Source: an uncultured Verrucomicrobiota bacterium
Lineage (GTDB): Bacteria > Verrucomicrobiota > Kiritimatiellia > SS1-B-03-39 > UBA6053
DNA: 34,460 nucleotides
Direction of reading: 5' to 3'
Assembly: GCA_937127435.1 (NCBI GenBank)
Contig: CAKZLZ010000171.1
Coordinates: 1 to 34,460 of the forward strand
Shown: piece by piece, positions 16,144-25,132 of the stretch
Layout: each line of letters starts with the position of its first letter
Numbering within the stretch: the stretch's first letter is position 1
Translations under genes and position numbers: made by a program
The notes under the pieces: generated by a model
What the model was told of the DNA's origin: nothing
Database searches by the model: none
The model's input: only the letters and a program-made list of their open reading frames with translations

Positions 16144-18927
16144 ATGACTCAAGCCACTACTTCTGCCCCGAAAACCGCTTCCAAACTCCAATTTAACCGT
16201 TGTTTCAGTACTCAGGGCATTAGTCCTTTTGATCAGGTACAATGGCAAAAACGTACCGCTTCCATTTCGGATGACAAAGGGGGCGTCTTGTTTGAACAAA
16301 AAGATGTGGAAGTACCTGAAAGCTGGTCTATGCTTGCGACCAATGTGGTGGCTTCAAAATATTTTTATGGAAAAGTGGGAACGGCGGAGCGTGAATTTTC
16401 TGTCAGACAATTGATCCACCGGGTGACCCGCAGCATCGCGGATTGGGGACTCAAAGACGGCTATTTTGAGAGCAAAAAAGATGCGGAATTGTTTTATGAA
16501 GAGTTGTCATGGTTGTGTGTGAATCAGTTTGGTGCTTTCAATTCTCCGGTGTGGTTTAATTGCGGGTTGTATCATGAATACAAAGTGGGTGTGGGCAGTG
16601 GAGAAGGCAGCTATTATTGGGATCCGGAAGAAGAAAAAATCAAACGGGCCAATACCCAGTACGAATATCCACAGTGTTCGGCTTGTTTCATTCAGTCTGT
16701 CGATGACACCATGGACAGTATTATGGCGCTGGCACAGAGCGAGGCGATGTTATTCAAATTCGGCAGTGGGACCGGAACGGATTTAACCCCGATCCGTTCC
16801 TCGAAAGAAACCATGAGCGGTGGGGGAACTCCCAGCGGTCCCTTGAGTTTCCTGCGGGTCTACGACTCGGTAGCCTCGGTGGTGAAAAGTGGCGGCAAAA
16901 CCCGTCGGGCGGCCAAGATGAACACTTTAAAAATTCATCACCCGGATATTTTAGAATTCATTCAGGCCAAAACCAAAGAAGAACAAAAAGCGTGGGCATT
17001 GATTGAAGAGGGATACAGTGGCGATTTTAATGGCGATGCCTACGGATCCGTTTGTTTCCAGAATGAGAATCTCAGTATCCGGGTAACAGATGCCTTTATG
17101 CAGGCTGTCATTGATGACAAAGACTGGACCACCACTTGGGTGACGGATCCCACAAAATCCGGACCGACCTATCCCGCCCGTGAATTACTGAATGCCATGG
17201 CGAAAGGCACCTGGATTTGCGGAGATCCCGGGGTTCAATACGAAGACACCATTCAACGTTGGCATACCTGTCCGGAATCCGGGCCGATCAATGCCAGTAA
17301 CCCTTGTTCGGAATACATGTTTCTGGATGATACCGCCTGCAACCTGGCTTCTTTGAACCTTATGAAATTCCTGGACAGTGAAGGGAATTTTGATGTGGCA
17401 CGTTTTAAATCCGCGGTGGATATTTTTATTACCGCCCAGGATATTCTGGTAGACAATGCCAGTTATCCCACCGAACAAATTGCGGCCAACAGCCATCGCT
17501 ACCGTACCCTCGGTTTGGGATATGCAAACCTGGGCGCGCTGCTGATGGGCAAAGGCCACAGTTACGATTCCAATGAGGGCCGGAGCATGGCCGGAGCGAT
17601 TACCGCAGTGATGCATCTGGAAGCTTTCTGTCAGTCTGCACGTATTTCCAATGCATTGGGCAGTTTTGATGGATATGCGGAAAACAAAGAACAGATGCTG
17701 GGCGTGGTGCAGCAACATGCGGATGCGATTGCGGGGATTGGCGATGGCTGTCCTCCTCATTTACTTGAAGCCGCCGAAGACTTGGGAGATCAGGTTCTCC
17801 AACTCGGTAAAGATCATGGTTTCCGTAATGCTCAAGTCACGGTGTTGGCGCCTACCGGTACCATTGGATTTCTCATGGATTGTGATACCACCGGTATTGA
17901 ACCGGATATCGCTTTGGTGAAATACAAGATGCTTGCAGGTGGCGGGATGTTGAAGATTGTTAATCAGACCGTTCCCATGGCCTTGAAACAACTGGGCTAT
18001 ACCCTGGATGAAACCAATGAAATCGTTTCGTACATTGATGCCAATGACACCATCGAAGGCGCACCCCATTTAGATGATGAAGACTTAAAAGTTTTTGACT
18101 GTGCGTTTGAAGCACGGAACGGCACCCGGAGTTTGTCTTATCAGTCCCACTTACGGATGATGGCCGCCGCCCAGCCCTTCCTTTCCGGTGCGATCAGTAA
18201 AACCGTAAACATGCCGAAAACGGCCACGGTTGAAGAGATTGCAAAAACCTACATTGAGGGATGGAAATTGGGATTAAAAGCGGTGGCAATTTACCGCGAT
18301 GGCAGCAAACGCAGTCAGCCCGTAAACTCCGGAAGCACGGAGGAGAAAAAAGCCGTAACCGAAGCGGCGGGCCCCCGTCGTATGCGCTTGGAGGATACCC
18401 GTCAGTCCATCACCCATAAATTTGAAGTGGCCGGACACGAAGGGTATCTCACCGTTGGGCTTTATCCCGACGGCACCCCGGGTGAATTGTTTATCATCAT
18501 GGCCAAAGAGGGCAGTACAGTTGGAGGATTGATGGATGCCTTTGGAACGGCTGTCAGTATGTGCTTGCAGTACGGGGTCCCGGTGGAAGCATTGAACCGT
18601 AAGTTTATGCACGCCCGCTTTGAGCCCAGTGGATTTTCCAAAAACCCGGATATACCCATGGCCAAAAGTTTGATCGATTATATTTTCCGCTGGATGCACA
18701 TCACCTTCGTGGAAAACAAACCGGTATTGGCGTCACCTGTAGCTCCGGAACCGGAAGCCGTGGATCCCGTCACTACAGATAACACCCAAAGTACCGAACG
18801 GGTGGATAGCCAGTTCGAGCACTTTATGGACGATGCTCCCGCCTGTGATATTTGTGGAAGTATTACGGTTCGCAATGGCGCCTGTTACAAGTGTTTCAAT
18901 TGCGGAAACTCCATGGGCTGTTCGTAA
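16144..18927 (+). CDS. nrdJ: Ribonucleotide reductase, class II, adenosylcobalamin-dependent
   Basis: The 927-aa enzyme reduces ribonucleotides to deoxyribonucleotides using adenosylcobalamin as radical source, so it needs no oxygen and no NrdB subunit. Visible signatures are FNSPVWFNCGL (after residue 130), SACFIQSVDDTM, FKFGSGTGTDLTPIRS, NPCSE with active-site cysteine 388, LAPTGTIGFLMDCDTTGIEPD, and a C-terminal cysteine-rich tail (CDIC, CYKCFNCG, MGCS) resembling a zinc ribbon and redox thiols. Length is typical of the large NrdJ group. No cobalamin riboswitch is visible upstream. Two NrdR-like boxes lie at 16044-16092. The start ATG has no Shine-Dalgarno. It is followed by a long inverted repeat against the convergent hemY. 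Confidence 0.96.
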   Translation: MTQATTSAPKTASKLQFNRCFSTQGISPFDQVQWQKRTASISDDKGGVLFEQKDVEVPESWSMLATNVVASKYFYGKVGTAEREFSVRQLIHRVTRSIADWGLKDGYFESKKDAELFYEELSWLCVNQFGAFNSPVWFNCGLYHEYKVGVGSGEGSYYWDPEEEKIKRANTQYEYPQCSACFIQSVDDTMDSIMALAQSEAMLFKFGSGTGTDLTPIRSSKETMSGGGTPSGPLSFLRVYDSVASVVKSGGKTRRAAKMNTLKIHHPDILEFIQAKTKEEQKAWALIEEGYSGDFNGDAYGSVCFQNENLSIRVTDAFMQAVIDDKDWTTTWVTDPTKSGPTYPARELLNAMAKGTWICGDPGVQYEDTIQRWHTCPESGPINASNPCSEYMFLDDTACNLASLNLMKFLDSEGNFDVARFKSAVDIFITAQDILVDNASYPTEQIAANSHRYRTLGLGYANLGALLMGKGHSYDSNEGRSMAGAITAVMHLEAFCQSARISNALGSFDGYAENKEQMLGVVQQHADAIAGIGDGCPPHLLEAAEDLGDQVLQLGKDHGFRNAQVTVLAPTGTIGFLMDCDTTGIEPDIALVKYKMLAGGGMLKIVNQTVPMALKQLGYTLDETNEIVSYIDANDTIEGAPHLDDEDLKVFDCAFEARNGTRSLSYQSHLRMMAAAQPFLSGAISKTVNMPKTATVEEIAKTYIEGWKLGLKAVAIYRDGSKRSQPVNSGSTEEKKAVTEAAGPRRMRLEDTRQSITHKFEVAGHEGYLTVGLYPDGTPGELFIIMAKEGSTVGGLMDAFGTAVSMCLQYGVPVEALNRKFMHARFEPSGFSKNPDIPMAKSLIDYIFRWMHITFVENKPVLASPVAPEPEAVDPVTTDNTQSTERVDSQFEHFMDDAPACDICGSITVRNGACYKCFNCGNSMGCS

Positions 18928-18936
18928 ACGCCATCT

Positions 18937-19003
18937 GTCATTGGTCATTTGGTTGTCATTCGTCATTGGGGATTATAGCCCCCAATGACAAATGGCCGAT
19001 GAC
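18937..19003. terminator. Long inverted repeat between convergent nrdJ and hemY
   Basis: A perfect 10-bp stem, GTCATTGGGG (18962-18971) with CCCCAATGAC (18980-18989), sits inside outer arms GTCATTGGTCATTT (18937-18950) and AAATGGCCGATGAC (18990-19003), which pair with two G-T mismatches. The left part repeats GTCATT three times at short intervals. There is no T run, so it is either a bidirectional terminator without a classical tail or a repeat element. Confidence 0.6.
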
Positions 19004-19007
19004 TCTC

Positions 19008-20378
19008 TTATGTTAGTTCCTGGGCTTGTTTTACGCAATCAGAGACGGAAACGCCCCCATAGCTGCTGCCGCTAAAATGAAGATTTCCGAGTGCATTTGC
19101 CTGGGTTTTGATTTCTTTAACCCAATCCAGATGTCCTAATTGATAACCGGGATTGCCGTTGGGCCAGCGTTGCAGCCAATAGGCTAAAGGCTGCTCAGGG
19201 ATAAAGGGGCAAATTTTTCTTAAGGCGGCAAGCGCCGGATCAATGAGCTCCGCATCCTCTCCGGAAAGAATTTTGGTTTTTGAATCCGGTCCCCCCAGAA
19301 AAAGTCGGCATACAAAGCGGTCTTTGCTTTCGCGGTGTTGAAACTTATTTCCGGTCCAAGTGCAACCCACCAGAATGGAGCTGAGGGGATGCGCCGACAT
19401 GAATCCGAAACCTGTGGGGAGGGTTTTAAGATCTTTTCGATCAAAAACCAGCGAAAGGGTGGCGGAACTAGAGCTTTGTTGCTGACCCAACAAACGACTT
19501 AAATTTTTGTCGACCTCGCTGAAAAGCGGCGCGGCTTGACGGGCGGGCAGGGCAATGACCAACTGATCAAATTCTTCTCCGTCTACTGACCAACCGGAAG
19601 GTGTTTTTAGTATGCTTTTTACCAGATGTTGGGGGCGCAAATATCCATCCAGCTTGGCGGCCAAAGTGTCGGGTAAAATTTGCATACCCGATTTGAGGGA
19701 GGTGAAAAGAGAGGGGGCTGTTCCGGCTTTGGTTCGTTTCTGGGCATCCCGCATCATGGAGGACATGCCTTTGACCAGTGAACCGTGTTTCTTTTCCAGT
19801 CCCTGAAGACGGGGAAAGGTGGCCGACATACTCATGTCTTCCGGATCTCCGCCGTAAATTCCGCCCAGCAAGGGGCCGGCCAGACGGTCGAGGGTTTGTT
19901 GACCAAAATGGCGCCGGGTGAAATCCGCCAGACTTTCATCCCCTTCGGGAGCGCGGTGCTTGAGAAAGGGTTCCATCAACATACGGGCTTTTCCAAGAGG
20001 AGAGAGCAAGGGGGTGGTTAGAATGGGAGTGACTTTCTGGGGAATGAATAATTTGCATCCTGCGGGGAAGGGGTGAAGTCGCTGATTATGTAAAATCGAA
20101 AAGGAGCGTTGGGCATCATTGGAAGGTAACAATTCTTCTGCCAGTCCCAATTCGCGACACAACTGAAGCGCCCAGGGTTTTTCCGTGAGGAGAGAGTCGG
20201 GTCCGCCTTCCAGGAGGCATCCTTCCATACGTTTGCTGACCATTTTTCCACCCCAATGATCCGAGGCTTCAAATACGGTGGGAGTATGGCCGGCTTCTTT
20301 GAGAAACCAAGCTGCAGAGAGTCCGGCAATTCCGCCGCCGATAATAGCTGTTTTGGGAGATGACATGCGCTCTGACAT
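19008..20378 (-). CDS. hemG: Protoporphyrinogen/coproporphyrinogen oxidase, HemY type
   Basis: This FAD flavoprotein oxidises a porphyrinogen to the porphyrin in heme synthesis; in the HemY family the substrate may be proto- or coproporphyrinogen III. The dinucleotide motif AIIGGGIAGLSAA lies a few residues after the start, followed by the second FAD contact VFEASDHWGGK. PLLGGIYGGDPEDMS in the middle and HFSGSSYGGVSVSDCV near the C-terminus are HemY signatures. Starts at 20378 (456 aa) or 20366 (452 aa) fit the position of the FAD motif; the reading frame stays open upstream to 20516, but that stretch looks non-coding. No other heme gene is adjacent. It converges with nrdJ. Confidence 0.9.
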   Translation of the reverse strand: MSERMSSPKTAIIGGGIAGLSAAWFLKEAGHTPTVFEASDHWGGKMVSKRMEGCLLEGGPDSLLTEKPWALQLCRELGLAEELLPSNDAQRSFSILHNQRLHPFPAGCKLFIPQKVTPILTTPLLSPLGKARMLMEPFLKHRAPEGDESLADFTRRHFGQQTLDRLAGPLLGGIYGGDPEDMSMSATFPRLQGLEKKHGSLVKGMSSMMRDAQKRTKAGTAPSLFTSLKSGMQILPDTLAAKLDGYLRPQHLVKSILKTPSGWSVDGEEFDQLVIALPARQAAPLFSEVDKNLSRLLGQQQSSSSATLSLVFDRKDLKTLPTGFGFMSAHPLSSILVGCTWTGNKFQHRESKDRFVCRLFLGGPDSKTKILSGEDAELIDPALAALRKICPFIPEQPLAYWLQRWPNGNPGYQLGHLDWVKEIKTQANALGNLHFSGSSYGGVSVSDCVKQAQELT

Positions 20379-20588
20379 ACTCCATCCAATGTCTTTCCTC
20401 CAGTGGCAACTCGAGGAATTTTCACCAAGTGTTCGGTAAAATTTCATCTGGATGTTAATGAAACGGTTCGATGAAATGGGAGGTACATTTGCATTGAGGT
20501 TTGATGAAAGTCTCAATACAATTTTCAGAATTATCTCGAAGGTTGGATGTTTTATTCAACCAAACATGGGTTTTATGCAACTTTGAAA

Positions 20589-20837
20589 ATGATTAGAACT
20601 GTCATTCTACAATTATCCGGAATCGGTCTGGCAATAGCTTTGCTCATGATCTGGATGTTGATGACCTTAGGTGAGGGTTCGGATTCAGTTGAAACGGCTG
20701 AGAGCGCTTTCCCGGATGTAACAACGGAAGTTACAAAATAAACGGCCAATTTGGAAACGGTCCAACATGTCAGGGAAACCGTAGAACCTTCGGGTATCGG
20801 GCAACCTGTACGCACAGTACCCGGCCGCTCTGAATGA
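20589..20837 (+). pseudogene. Small single-pass membrane protein, possibly interrupted by an in-frame stop
   Basis: From the ATG at 20589 (an in-frame ATG at 20547 is also possible) the frame encodes MIRTVILQLSGIGLAIALLM and onwards: one strong membrane segment, then an acidic tail ending in PDVTTEVTK and TAA at 20739. The same frame continues without interruption for 31 further codons of similar polar composition (TANLETVQHVRETVEPSG...) to TGA at 20835. This suggests either an intact 50-aa membrane peptide with chance read-on, or an 82-residue protein with a nonsense mutation. There is no Shine-Dalgarno and no recognised family. It lies between hemY and a membrane protein gene. Confidence 0.3.
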
Positions 20838-21050
20838 ACGTAAGGTCGACCTGTTCCGGAAGCTGAATTTTACACAGCAGAAAATACGGTAATAAATATT
20901 AATAGTTTAAAGCAATAAGAGCGATTGCTCAGGCTTGACTCTCAGTTGAATTTAAGCATGTTATAAACTTTTGACCTTTTGCATTTATCGCTTTGCGATT
21001 TATACCCAAAAGGATTTTCGTTTCCGCAGCTTAACTTCTACAGGCACTAG
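20838..21050. other. AT-rich intergenic stretch, no gene seen
   Basis: Together with the small frame before it, this makes up the gap between hemY and the gene at 21051. It is AT-rich, with TTGAC-like and TATAAA-like hexamers (around 20936 and 20962) at a spacing too long for a standard promoter, and small hairpins such as GAGC-GATT-GCTC near 20926. Nothing here can be called firmly. Confidence 0.4.
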
Positions 21051-21644
21051 ATGTATCCTCCATTTTTGATCTCATTTTTCGGTTTATTTCTCTCCATCGG
21101 ATTTAGTGCACTCTACCTGTTGTTTGGCTATCGAATTTGGCGATTTCTGATGACGTTGAATGGAATCGGTTTGGGCATAAATTTCGGTTTAGCTTTGGCT
21201 AGTTTTTTTGAAAATATGTATATCACCGCGGTTGCGGTATTGGTGTTAGTCGGAATTTTCGGGAATTTATTTTATTACGGCTATCGGGTGCTCTCTGTTT
21301 TGGGTTGTGCCATCACTGCGGGCCTTTTGTTTTTTATAGCGTTGCAACCCGTTTCAACGCAAGCTGCAGCGGGTGCCGGGCTCGTTTCTTTCTTTCTGGC
21401 TGCATTTTTAACCTACAAATTCTTTAGGCCCTGCCTCATTTTATGGAGCGCTTTAGGGGGGGCTGTGAGCATTGCGTCTTCGATTATGATGCTTTTAATC
21501 ATCAAGGGTGCGGCTTCAGGAAATTCTGGTGATCCCTTTGAGTCTCTGTTGAAGGAAAACATGACTTTCACCCTGGGATTAGGCCTGATTCTCTTTTTGG
21601 TCGGCGTCATTTTTCAGTTTAGAAACTCTGAAGAAATGGAATAA
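21051..21644 (+). CDS. DUF4203/TMEM198-like multi-pass membrane protein
   Basis: The 197-aa protein is almost entirely hydrophobic, with six or seven segments: about 5-25, 32-52, 57-75, 79-97, 105-120, 131-150 and 172-190. The pattern of a first helix, then LFGYRIWRFLMTLNGIGLG, then glycine-rich helices resembles the TMEM198/DUF4203 domain, a membrane domain of unsettled function found in eukaryotes and bacteria. The match is from memory of the pattern, not from a search. No Shine-Dalgarno is seen. It lies 80 nt upstream of the DUF89 gene and may share its transcript. Confidence 0.6.
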   Translation: MYPPFLISFFGLFLSIGFSALYLLFGYRIWRFLMTLNGIGLGINFGLALASFFENMYITAVAVLVLVGIFGNLFYYGYRVLSVLGCAITAGLLFFIALQPVSTQAAAGAGLVSFFLAAFLTYKFFRPCLILWSALGGAVSIASSIMMLLIIKGAASGNSGDPFESLLKENMTFTLGLGLILFLVGVIFQFRNSEEME

Positions 21645-21724
21645 GTATGAGGGATAAAATGAACACCAAACATTCAATCGATCACAGCGGGTCCGTTGAT
21701 TTTGAAGGCCTAAGGGTTTAATTC

Positions 21725-22588
21725 ATGCACACATCTTTAGATTGGATTCCCTGTTTTGTTCGTCAAACGCTCGATGCCTGCCGAAGAAGCTCCGACGATC
21801 CCGCCATCCACGAGCAGGTGCTCCGTGAAGTACTGCAATGGATCAGTGAAATGGATTTGTCACTCTCTCCCCCGGCGCTTGCACAACGGATTCACCGCCG
21901 CCTTCGGGAGATCACCGGAGATGAGAATCCCTATGAAAAAGATAAAGCGGCTCATAATCAGTTGGCCCTTGGATTCCTTCCCCCATTGGAGAAAAAAGTT
22001 CAGGCCTCCGGTGATCCATTGATCGAAGCCACTCAACTCGCGATCGCCGGGAACATCATTGATCTCGGGGCCAAAAGCGGCCTGAGTGAAAGCGATGTGC
22101 TGGCAGCTTTGGAACATGCGGCAAATGTGGATTTGACCGGTGATTTGGATGCCTATCGTGCGGCCGTGTCTTCTGCCAAACGGATTCTTTATTTGGCAGA
22201 CAACGCAGGCGAAATCATTTTCGACCGTCTATTGATTGAACAACTGGGAGAAGGGCGGGTGACCGTTGCCGTCCGGGGGCAGCCCATCATTAATGATGCG
22301 ACCCGTATCGATGCACAGACTGCGGGCCTCGACCGGATTGCGACCGTCATTGACAACGGTTCGGATGCGCCCGGCACCCTTTTGGCAGAATGCAGTGAAA
22401 GCTTTCAGCGCTGTTTCGATGAGGCGGACCTGATCATTTCCAAAGGGCAGGGGAATTATGAGAGTCTCAGCGGATGCTCTCATTCCAACATCTTTTTCCT
22501 GTTTAAAGTAAAATGTCCGGTGGTGGCCGAAAGCGCACAAATTCCATTGGGAAGCCACGCACTTCTCCAGAATCAGCAGGTGTTGTAG
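21725..22588 (+). CDS. DUF89/ARMT1-like metal-dependent phosphatase
   Basis: The 287-aa protein has an N-terminal helical part (1-140) with a cysteine near the start (WIPCFVRQ) and a C-terminal Rossmann-like part. The DUF89 metal-site motif is LADNAGEIIFDRLL (about 157-170), followed by VAVRGQPIINDAT and SKGQGNYESL. In characterised members these Asp/Asn residues bind Mn, Ni or Co, and the enzymes hydrolyse damaged or surplus sugar phosphates; the bacterial and archaeal branch is proposed to be a metabolite damage-control phosphatase. Its substrate here is unknown. It precedes proS, separated by a structured GC-rich spacer. Confidence 0.85.
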   Translation: MHTSLDWIPCFVRQTLDACRRSSDDPAIHEQVLREVLQWISEMDLSLSPPALAQRIHRRLREITGDENPYEKDKAAHNQLALGFLPPLEKKVQASGDPLIEATQLAIAGNIIDLGAKSGLSESDVLAALEHAANVDLTGDLDAYRAAVSSAKRILYLADNAGEIIFDRLLIEQLGEGRVTVAVRGQPIINDATRIDAQTAGLDRIATVIDNGSDAPGTLLAECSESFQRCFDEADLIISKGQGNYESLSGCSHSNIFFLFKVKCPVVAESAQIPLGSHALLQNQQVL

Positions 22589-22611
22589 CCTGGTCATCAT
22601 TACGGGTTGCT

Positions 22612-22696
22612 GGACCGCACCTGCCCGAGCTGTCGCTCGCGACGGTCCGGGGGACGCGGGCCCTCCGTATACGTGGACCGACTCCGTCCCGGAGTC
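22612..22696. repeat. GC-rich structured element between the DUF89 gene and proS
   Basis: Two hairpins can be drawn: GGACCG (22612-22617) with CGGTCC (22643-22648), and a perfect 7-bp stem GACTCCG (22680-22686), loop TCC, CGGAGTC (22690-22696). The segment is more GC-rich than its neighbours and has no T run. It could be a repeat element or a terminator for the DUF89 gene. No T-box motif is seen before proS. Confidence 0.5.
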
Positions 22697-22772
22697 TTCA
22701 CACATTCAGCTTGAACATTCGGCGTTCTTGGGGCAGGGTGCGCCCTCGAATTTATTGATCAAAAGGAAAATT

Positions 22773-24485
22773 ATGCGCTGGTCCCAATTGTTGATTCCCA
22801 CTTTAAAAGAAACCCCGCAAGATGCGGAAATTATCTCCCATCAGCTGATGCTTCGGGCGGGCCTCATCCGCCGTCTGGGCAGCGGGTTATACAATTACCT
22901 GCCTTTGGGCGTCCGCTCTTTGCGGAAGGTTCAAAACATTGTGCGCGAAGAAATGGACCGGGCCGGGGCCCAGGAAGTGTTGATGCCGGCCATGCATCCC
23001 AAAGAAATCTGGGAAAAATCCGGCCGCTATGAAACCCTGAAAAACGGCATGTTCCGGGTGATCGACCGCCAAAACCGCGAGATGGTGCTGGGCCCGACAC
23101 ACGAAGAGATCATCACCGATCTGGTTTCCCGGGAAATTACATCCTACAAGCAGTTGCCCTGCAACTTTTATCAGATTCAAACCAAATACCGCGATGAAAT
23201 CCGTCCGCGCTTTGGTTTGATGCGCTGTAAAGAGTTTATCATGAAAGACGCGTACAGCTTCGATGTGAGCTCGGAAGCGGCGGATGAAAGTTACAAGAAA
23301 ATGTACGACGCCTATGTGCGGATCTTCAAACGTTGTGGGCTTCATGCCATGGCCGTGGATGCGGATACCGGCGATATGGGCGGCTCTTCTTCCCATGAAT
23401 TTATGATTCCCTGTGAAGCGGGTGAAGATGCGATTTTGGAAGCGGATGACGGATCATACGCCGCCAATCTCGAGCGGGCGGAAGGTTTCTGCGATCTCCC
23501 TATGGAGTTTCCCGGAGCTGAATTGGCACTCGAAAAAGTGGAAACCCCCAATGCGGGTAAAATCGAAGATGTGGCCAAGTTGCTTGAAATCGAAACCCGT
23601 CAATTGGTGAAAACCCTGATTTATGTGGCGGATGAAAAACCGGTGGCCGTGCTGTTGCCGGGCAACCGGGATGTCAATGATATCAAACTCAACAAGATCT
23701 TACCGGGTGCAGAACTTGCAGATCCGGAAGTTATTCAAAAAGTCACGGGTGCGGATGTGGGCTTTGCCGGACCGGTGGGATTGGAAATTCCGATTTATGT
23801 GGACCGTAGTTTGAAAGGATTGAAGGGAGGCGTAACCGGTGCGAATGAAACCGACATACACCTGAAAAACTTTGATTTGGAACGGGACACCGGTATCACT
23901 GAATTTGTGGATGTGGCTTTGGCTTACGCCGGGGATTTGGCTCCGAATGGCAAAGGTCGTCTGGTGGAAAAACGCGGGGTCGAAGTCGGACACGTATTTA
24001 AATTAGGTACCAAATACTCCGAAGCACTGGGTGCCAACTTCCTGGACGAGAATGGCAAAAGTCATCCTGCCGTGATGGGATGTTACGGCATCGGCGTCAG
24101 CCGCACCCTGCAGGCGGTGATCGAGCAGTCCAATGACAAATTCGGCATTATCTGGCCGATTTCCGTCGCTCCTTTCGAACTGTTGATCACGGTACTGAGT
24201 CCCAAAGATGAAGTTTGCATGCAACATGCGCAGGACATCAAAACCATCCTTGAAGCCCAGGGCGTGGATGTGTTGATGGATGACCGTATTGAGCGGCCCG
24301 GATTTAAATTCAAGGATGCCGATTTGCTGGGACTGCCTTTGCGTCTTACCATTGGTGAACGTGGATTGGCCAAGGGAGAAGTTGAACTCAAAGCCCGTAC
24401 CGACAAAGATTTTGAAGCGGTGCCGGTTGCGGAAGCCGCGGTGAAAGTTTTCGAAAAGATCACCGCCATGCGGGAGGCACTGTAA
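22773..24485 (+). CDS. proS: Prolyl-tRNA synthetase, bacterial type with editing domain
   Basis: This class II synthetase charges tRNA-Pro in the cytoplasm. The ATG at 22773 follows AAAAGGAAAATT, a good ribosome site, giving 570 aa; the in-frame ATG at 22728 lies in the structured spacer. The N-terminal catalytic part shows RAGLIRRLGSGLYNYLPLG, MLGPTHEE-type motif 2 (VLGPTHEEIITD) and RFGLMRCKEF. An insertion of about 180 residues in the middle (from about 225 to 405) contains the YbaK-like editing domain with LVKTLIYV and NDIKLNKI. Motif 3 is GCYGIGVSR, and the anticodon-binding domain closes the protein. The stop overlaps the rpe start as TAATG, so the two are coupled. Confidence 0.96.
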   Translation: MRWSQLLIPTLKETPQDAEIISHQLMLRAGLIRRLGSGLYNYLPLGVRSLRKVQNIVREEMDRAGAQEVLMPAMHPKEIWEKSGRYETLKNGMFRVIDRQNREMVLGPTHEEIITDLVSREITSYKQLPCNFYQIQTKYRDEIRPRFGLMRCKEFIMKDAYSFDVSSEAADESYKKMYDAYVRIFKRCGLHAMAVDADTGDMGGSSSHEFMIPCEAGEDAILEADDGSYAANLERAEGFCDLPMEFPGAELALEKVETPNAGKIEDVAKLLEIETRQLVKTLIYVADEKPVAVLLPGNRDVNDIKLNKILPGAELADPEVIQKVTGADVGFAGPVGLEIPIYVDRSLKGLKGGVTGANETDIHLKNFDLERDTGITEFVDVALAYAGDLAPNGKGRLVEKRGVEVGHVFKLGTKYSEALGANFLDENGKSHPAVMGCYGIGVSRTLQAVIEQSNDKFGIIWPISVAPFELLITVLSPKDEVCMQHAQDIKTILEAQGVDVLMDDRIERPGFKFKDADLLGLPLRLTIGERGLAKGEVELKARTDKDFEAVPVAEAAVKVFEKITAMREAL

Positions 24486-25132
24486 TGCCACCGGTACTCA
24501 TTCATCCTTCAATTCTCGCGGCTGACATTGGACACTTGTATGATGCCTGTGTGCGGGTAGAACAGGCCGGAGCAGATGCAGTGCATATTGACCTCATGGA
24601 CGGGGTTTTTGTTCCCAACATGAGCTTTAGCCCGGCGGTGGTGGCGATGGCCCGTAAAGCGGTGAGTATCCCTTTAAATGTACACCTGATGATGATTCGT
24701 CCGGATCAGTATGTGGATGCCTTTTGTGATGCGGGCGCGAGTTCTTTGCTGGTGCATATTGAACCGGAATATGATCATGCGGAAACGCTTAAACGGATCA
24801 GGGACAAAGGGGTGAAACCCGGAATTGTGCTCAATCCCAATACAGAACTTTCCGCCATTGAATCGGTATTGTCTTTGGTGGACGAAGTGTTGTTTATGAC
24901 CGTTTTCCCCGGCTTCGGCGGACAGTCCTTTTTGTCAGAACCTTTAAGCCGCATAAAAGAACTACGTCAGGCCTGTCCCGACTTGGACATTTCCGTGGAT
25001 GGCGGACTCAATCGGGAAACCTGTAAAACCTGTTTTGATCACGGCGCCAACATGTTCGATATCGGCTCTTCGATGTTTAATCCCGAAGATATGGGCGAAG
25101 AAGTTCGCATCATGCGGGAGTTGCTTTCTTAA
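24485..25132 (+). CDS. rpe: Ribulose-phosphate 3-epimerase
   Basis: The 215-aa TIM-barrel enzyme interconverts ribulose-5-phosphate and xylulose-5-phosphate in the pentose phosphate pathway. PSILAADIGHL (8-18) opens the barrel. The metal ligands are visible: H34 and D36 in VHIDLMDG, H67 in LNVHLMM, and the late aspartate in SVDGGLN. The phosphate-binding loop is FPGFGGQ; relatives usually have NPGFGGQ. Translation is coupled to proS by a one-base overlap. It converges with the V-ATPase operon, separated by a GC-rich inverted-repeat element. Confidence 0.95.
   Translation: MPPVLIHPSILAADIGHLYDACVRVEQAGADAVHIDLMDGVFVPNMSFSPAVVAMARKAVSIPLNVHLMMIRPDQYVDAFCDAGASSLLVHIEPEYDHAETLKRIRDKGVKPGIVLNPNTELSAIESVLSLVDEVLFMTVFPGFGGQSFLSEPLSRIKELRQACPDLDISVDGGLNRETCKTCFDHGANMFDIGSSMFNPEDMGEEVRIMRELLS

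Noticed and set aside
21647..21721. 24-codon frame between the DUF4203-like and DUF89 genes
   Set aside because: No composition, family or ribosome-site support; the length is easily reached by chance.
22229..22705. 158-codon minus-strand frame over the DUF89 gene
   Set aside because: A shadow of the DUF89 coding region that runs into the hairpin element; no recognisable product.
22589..22772. T-box riboswitch before proS
   Set aside because: No T-box core sequence and no specifier-loop arrangement could be found; the hairpins are GC-rich and lack a T run.
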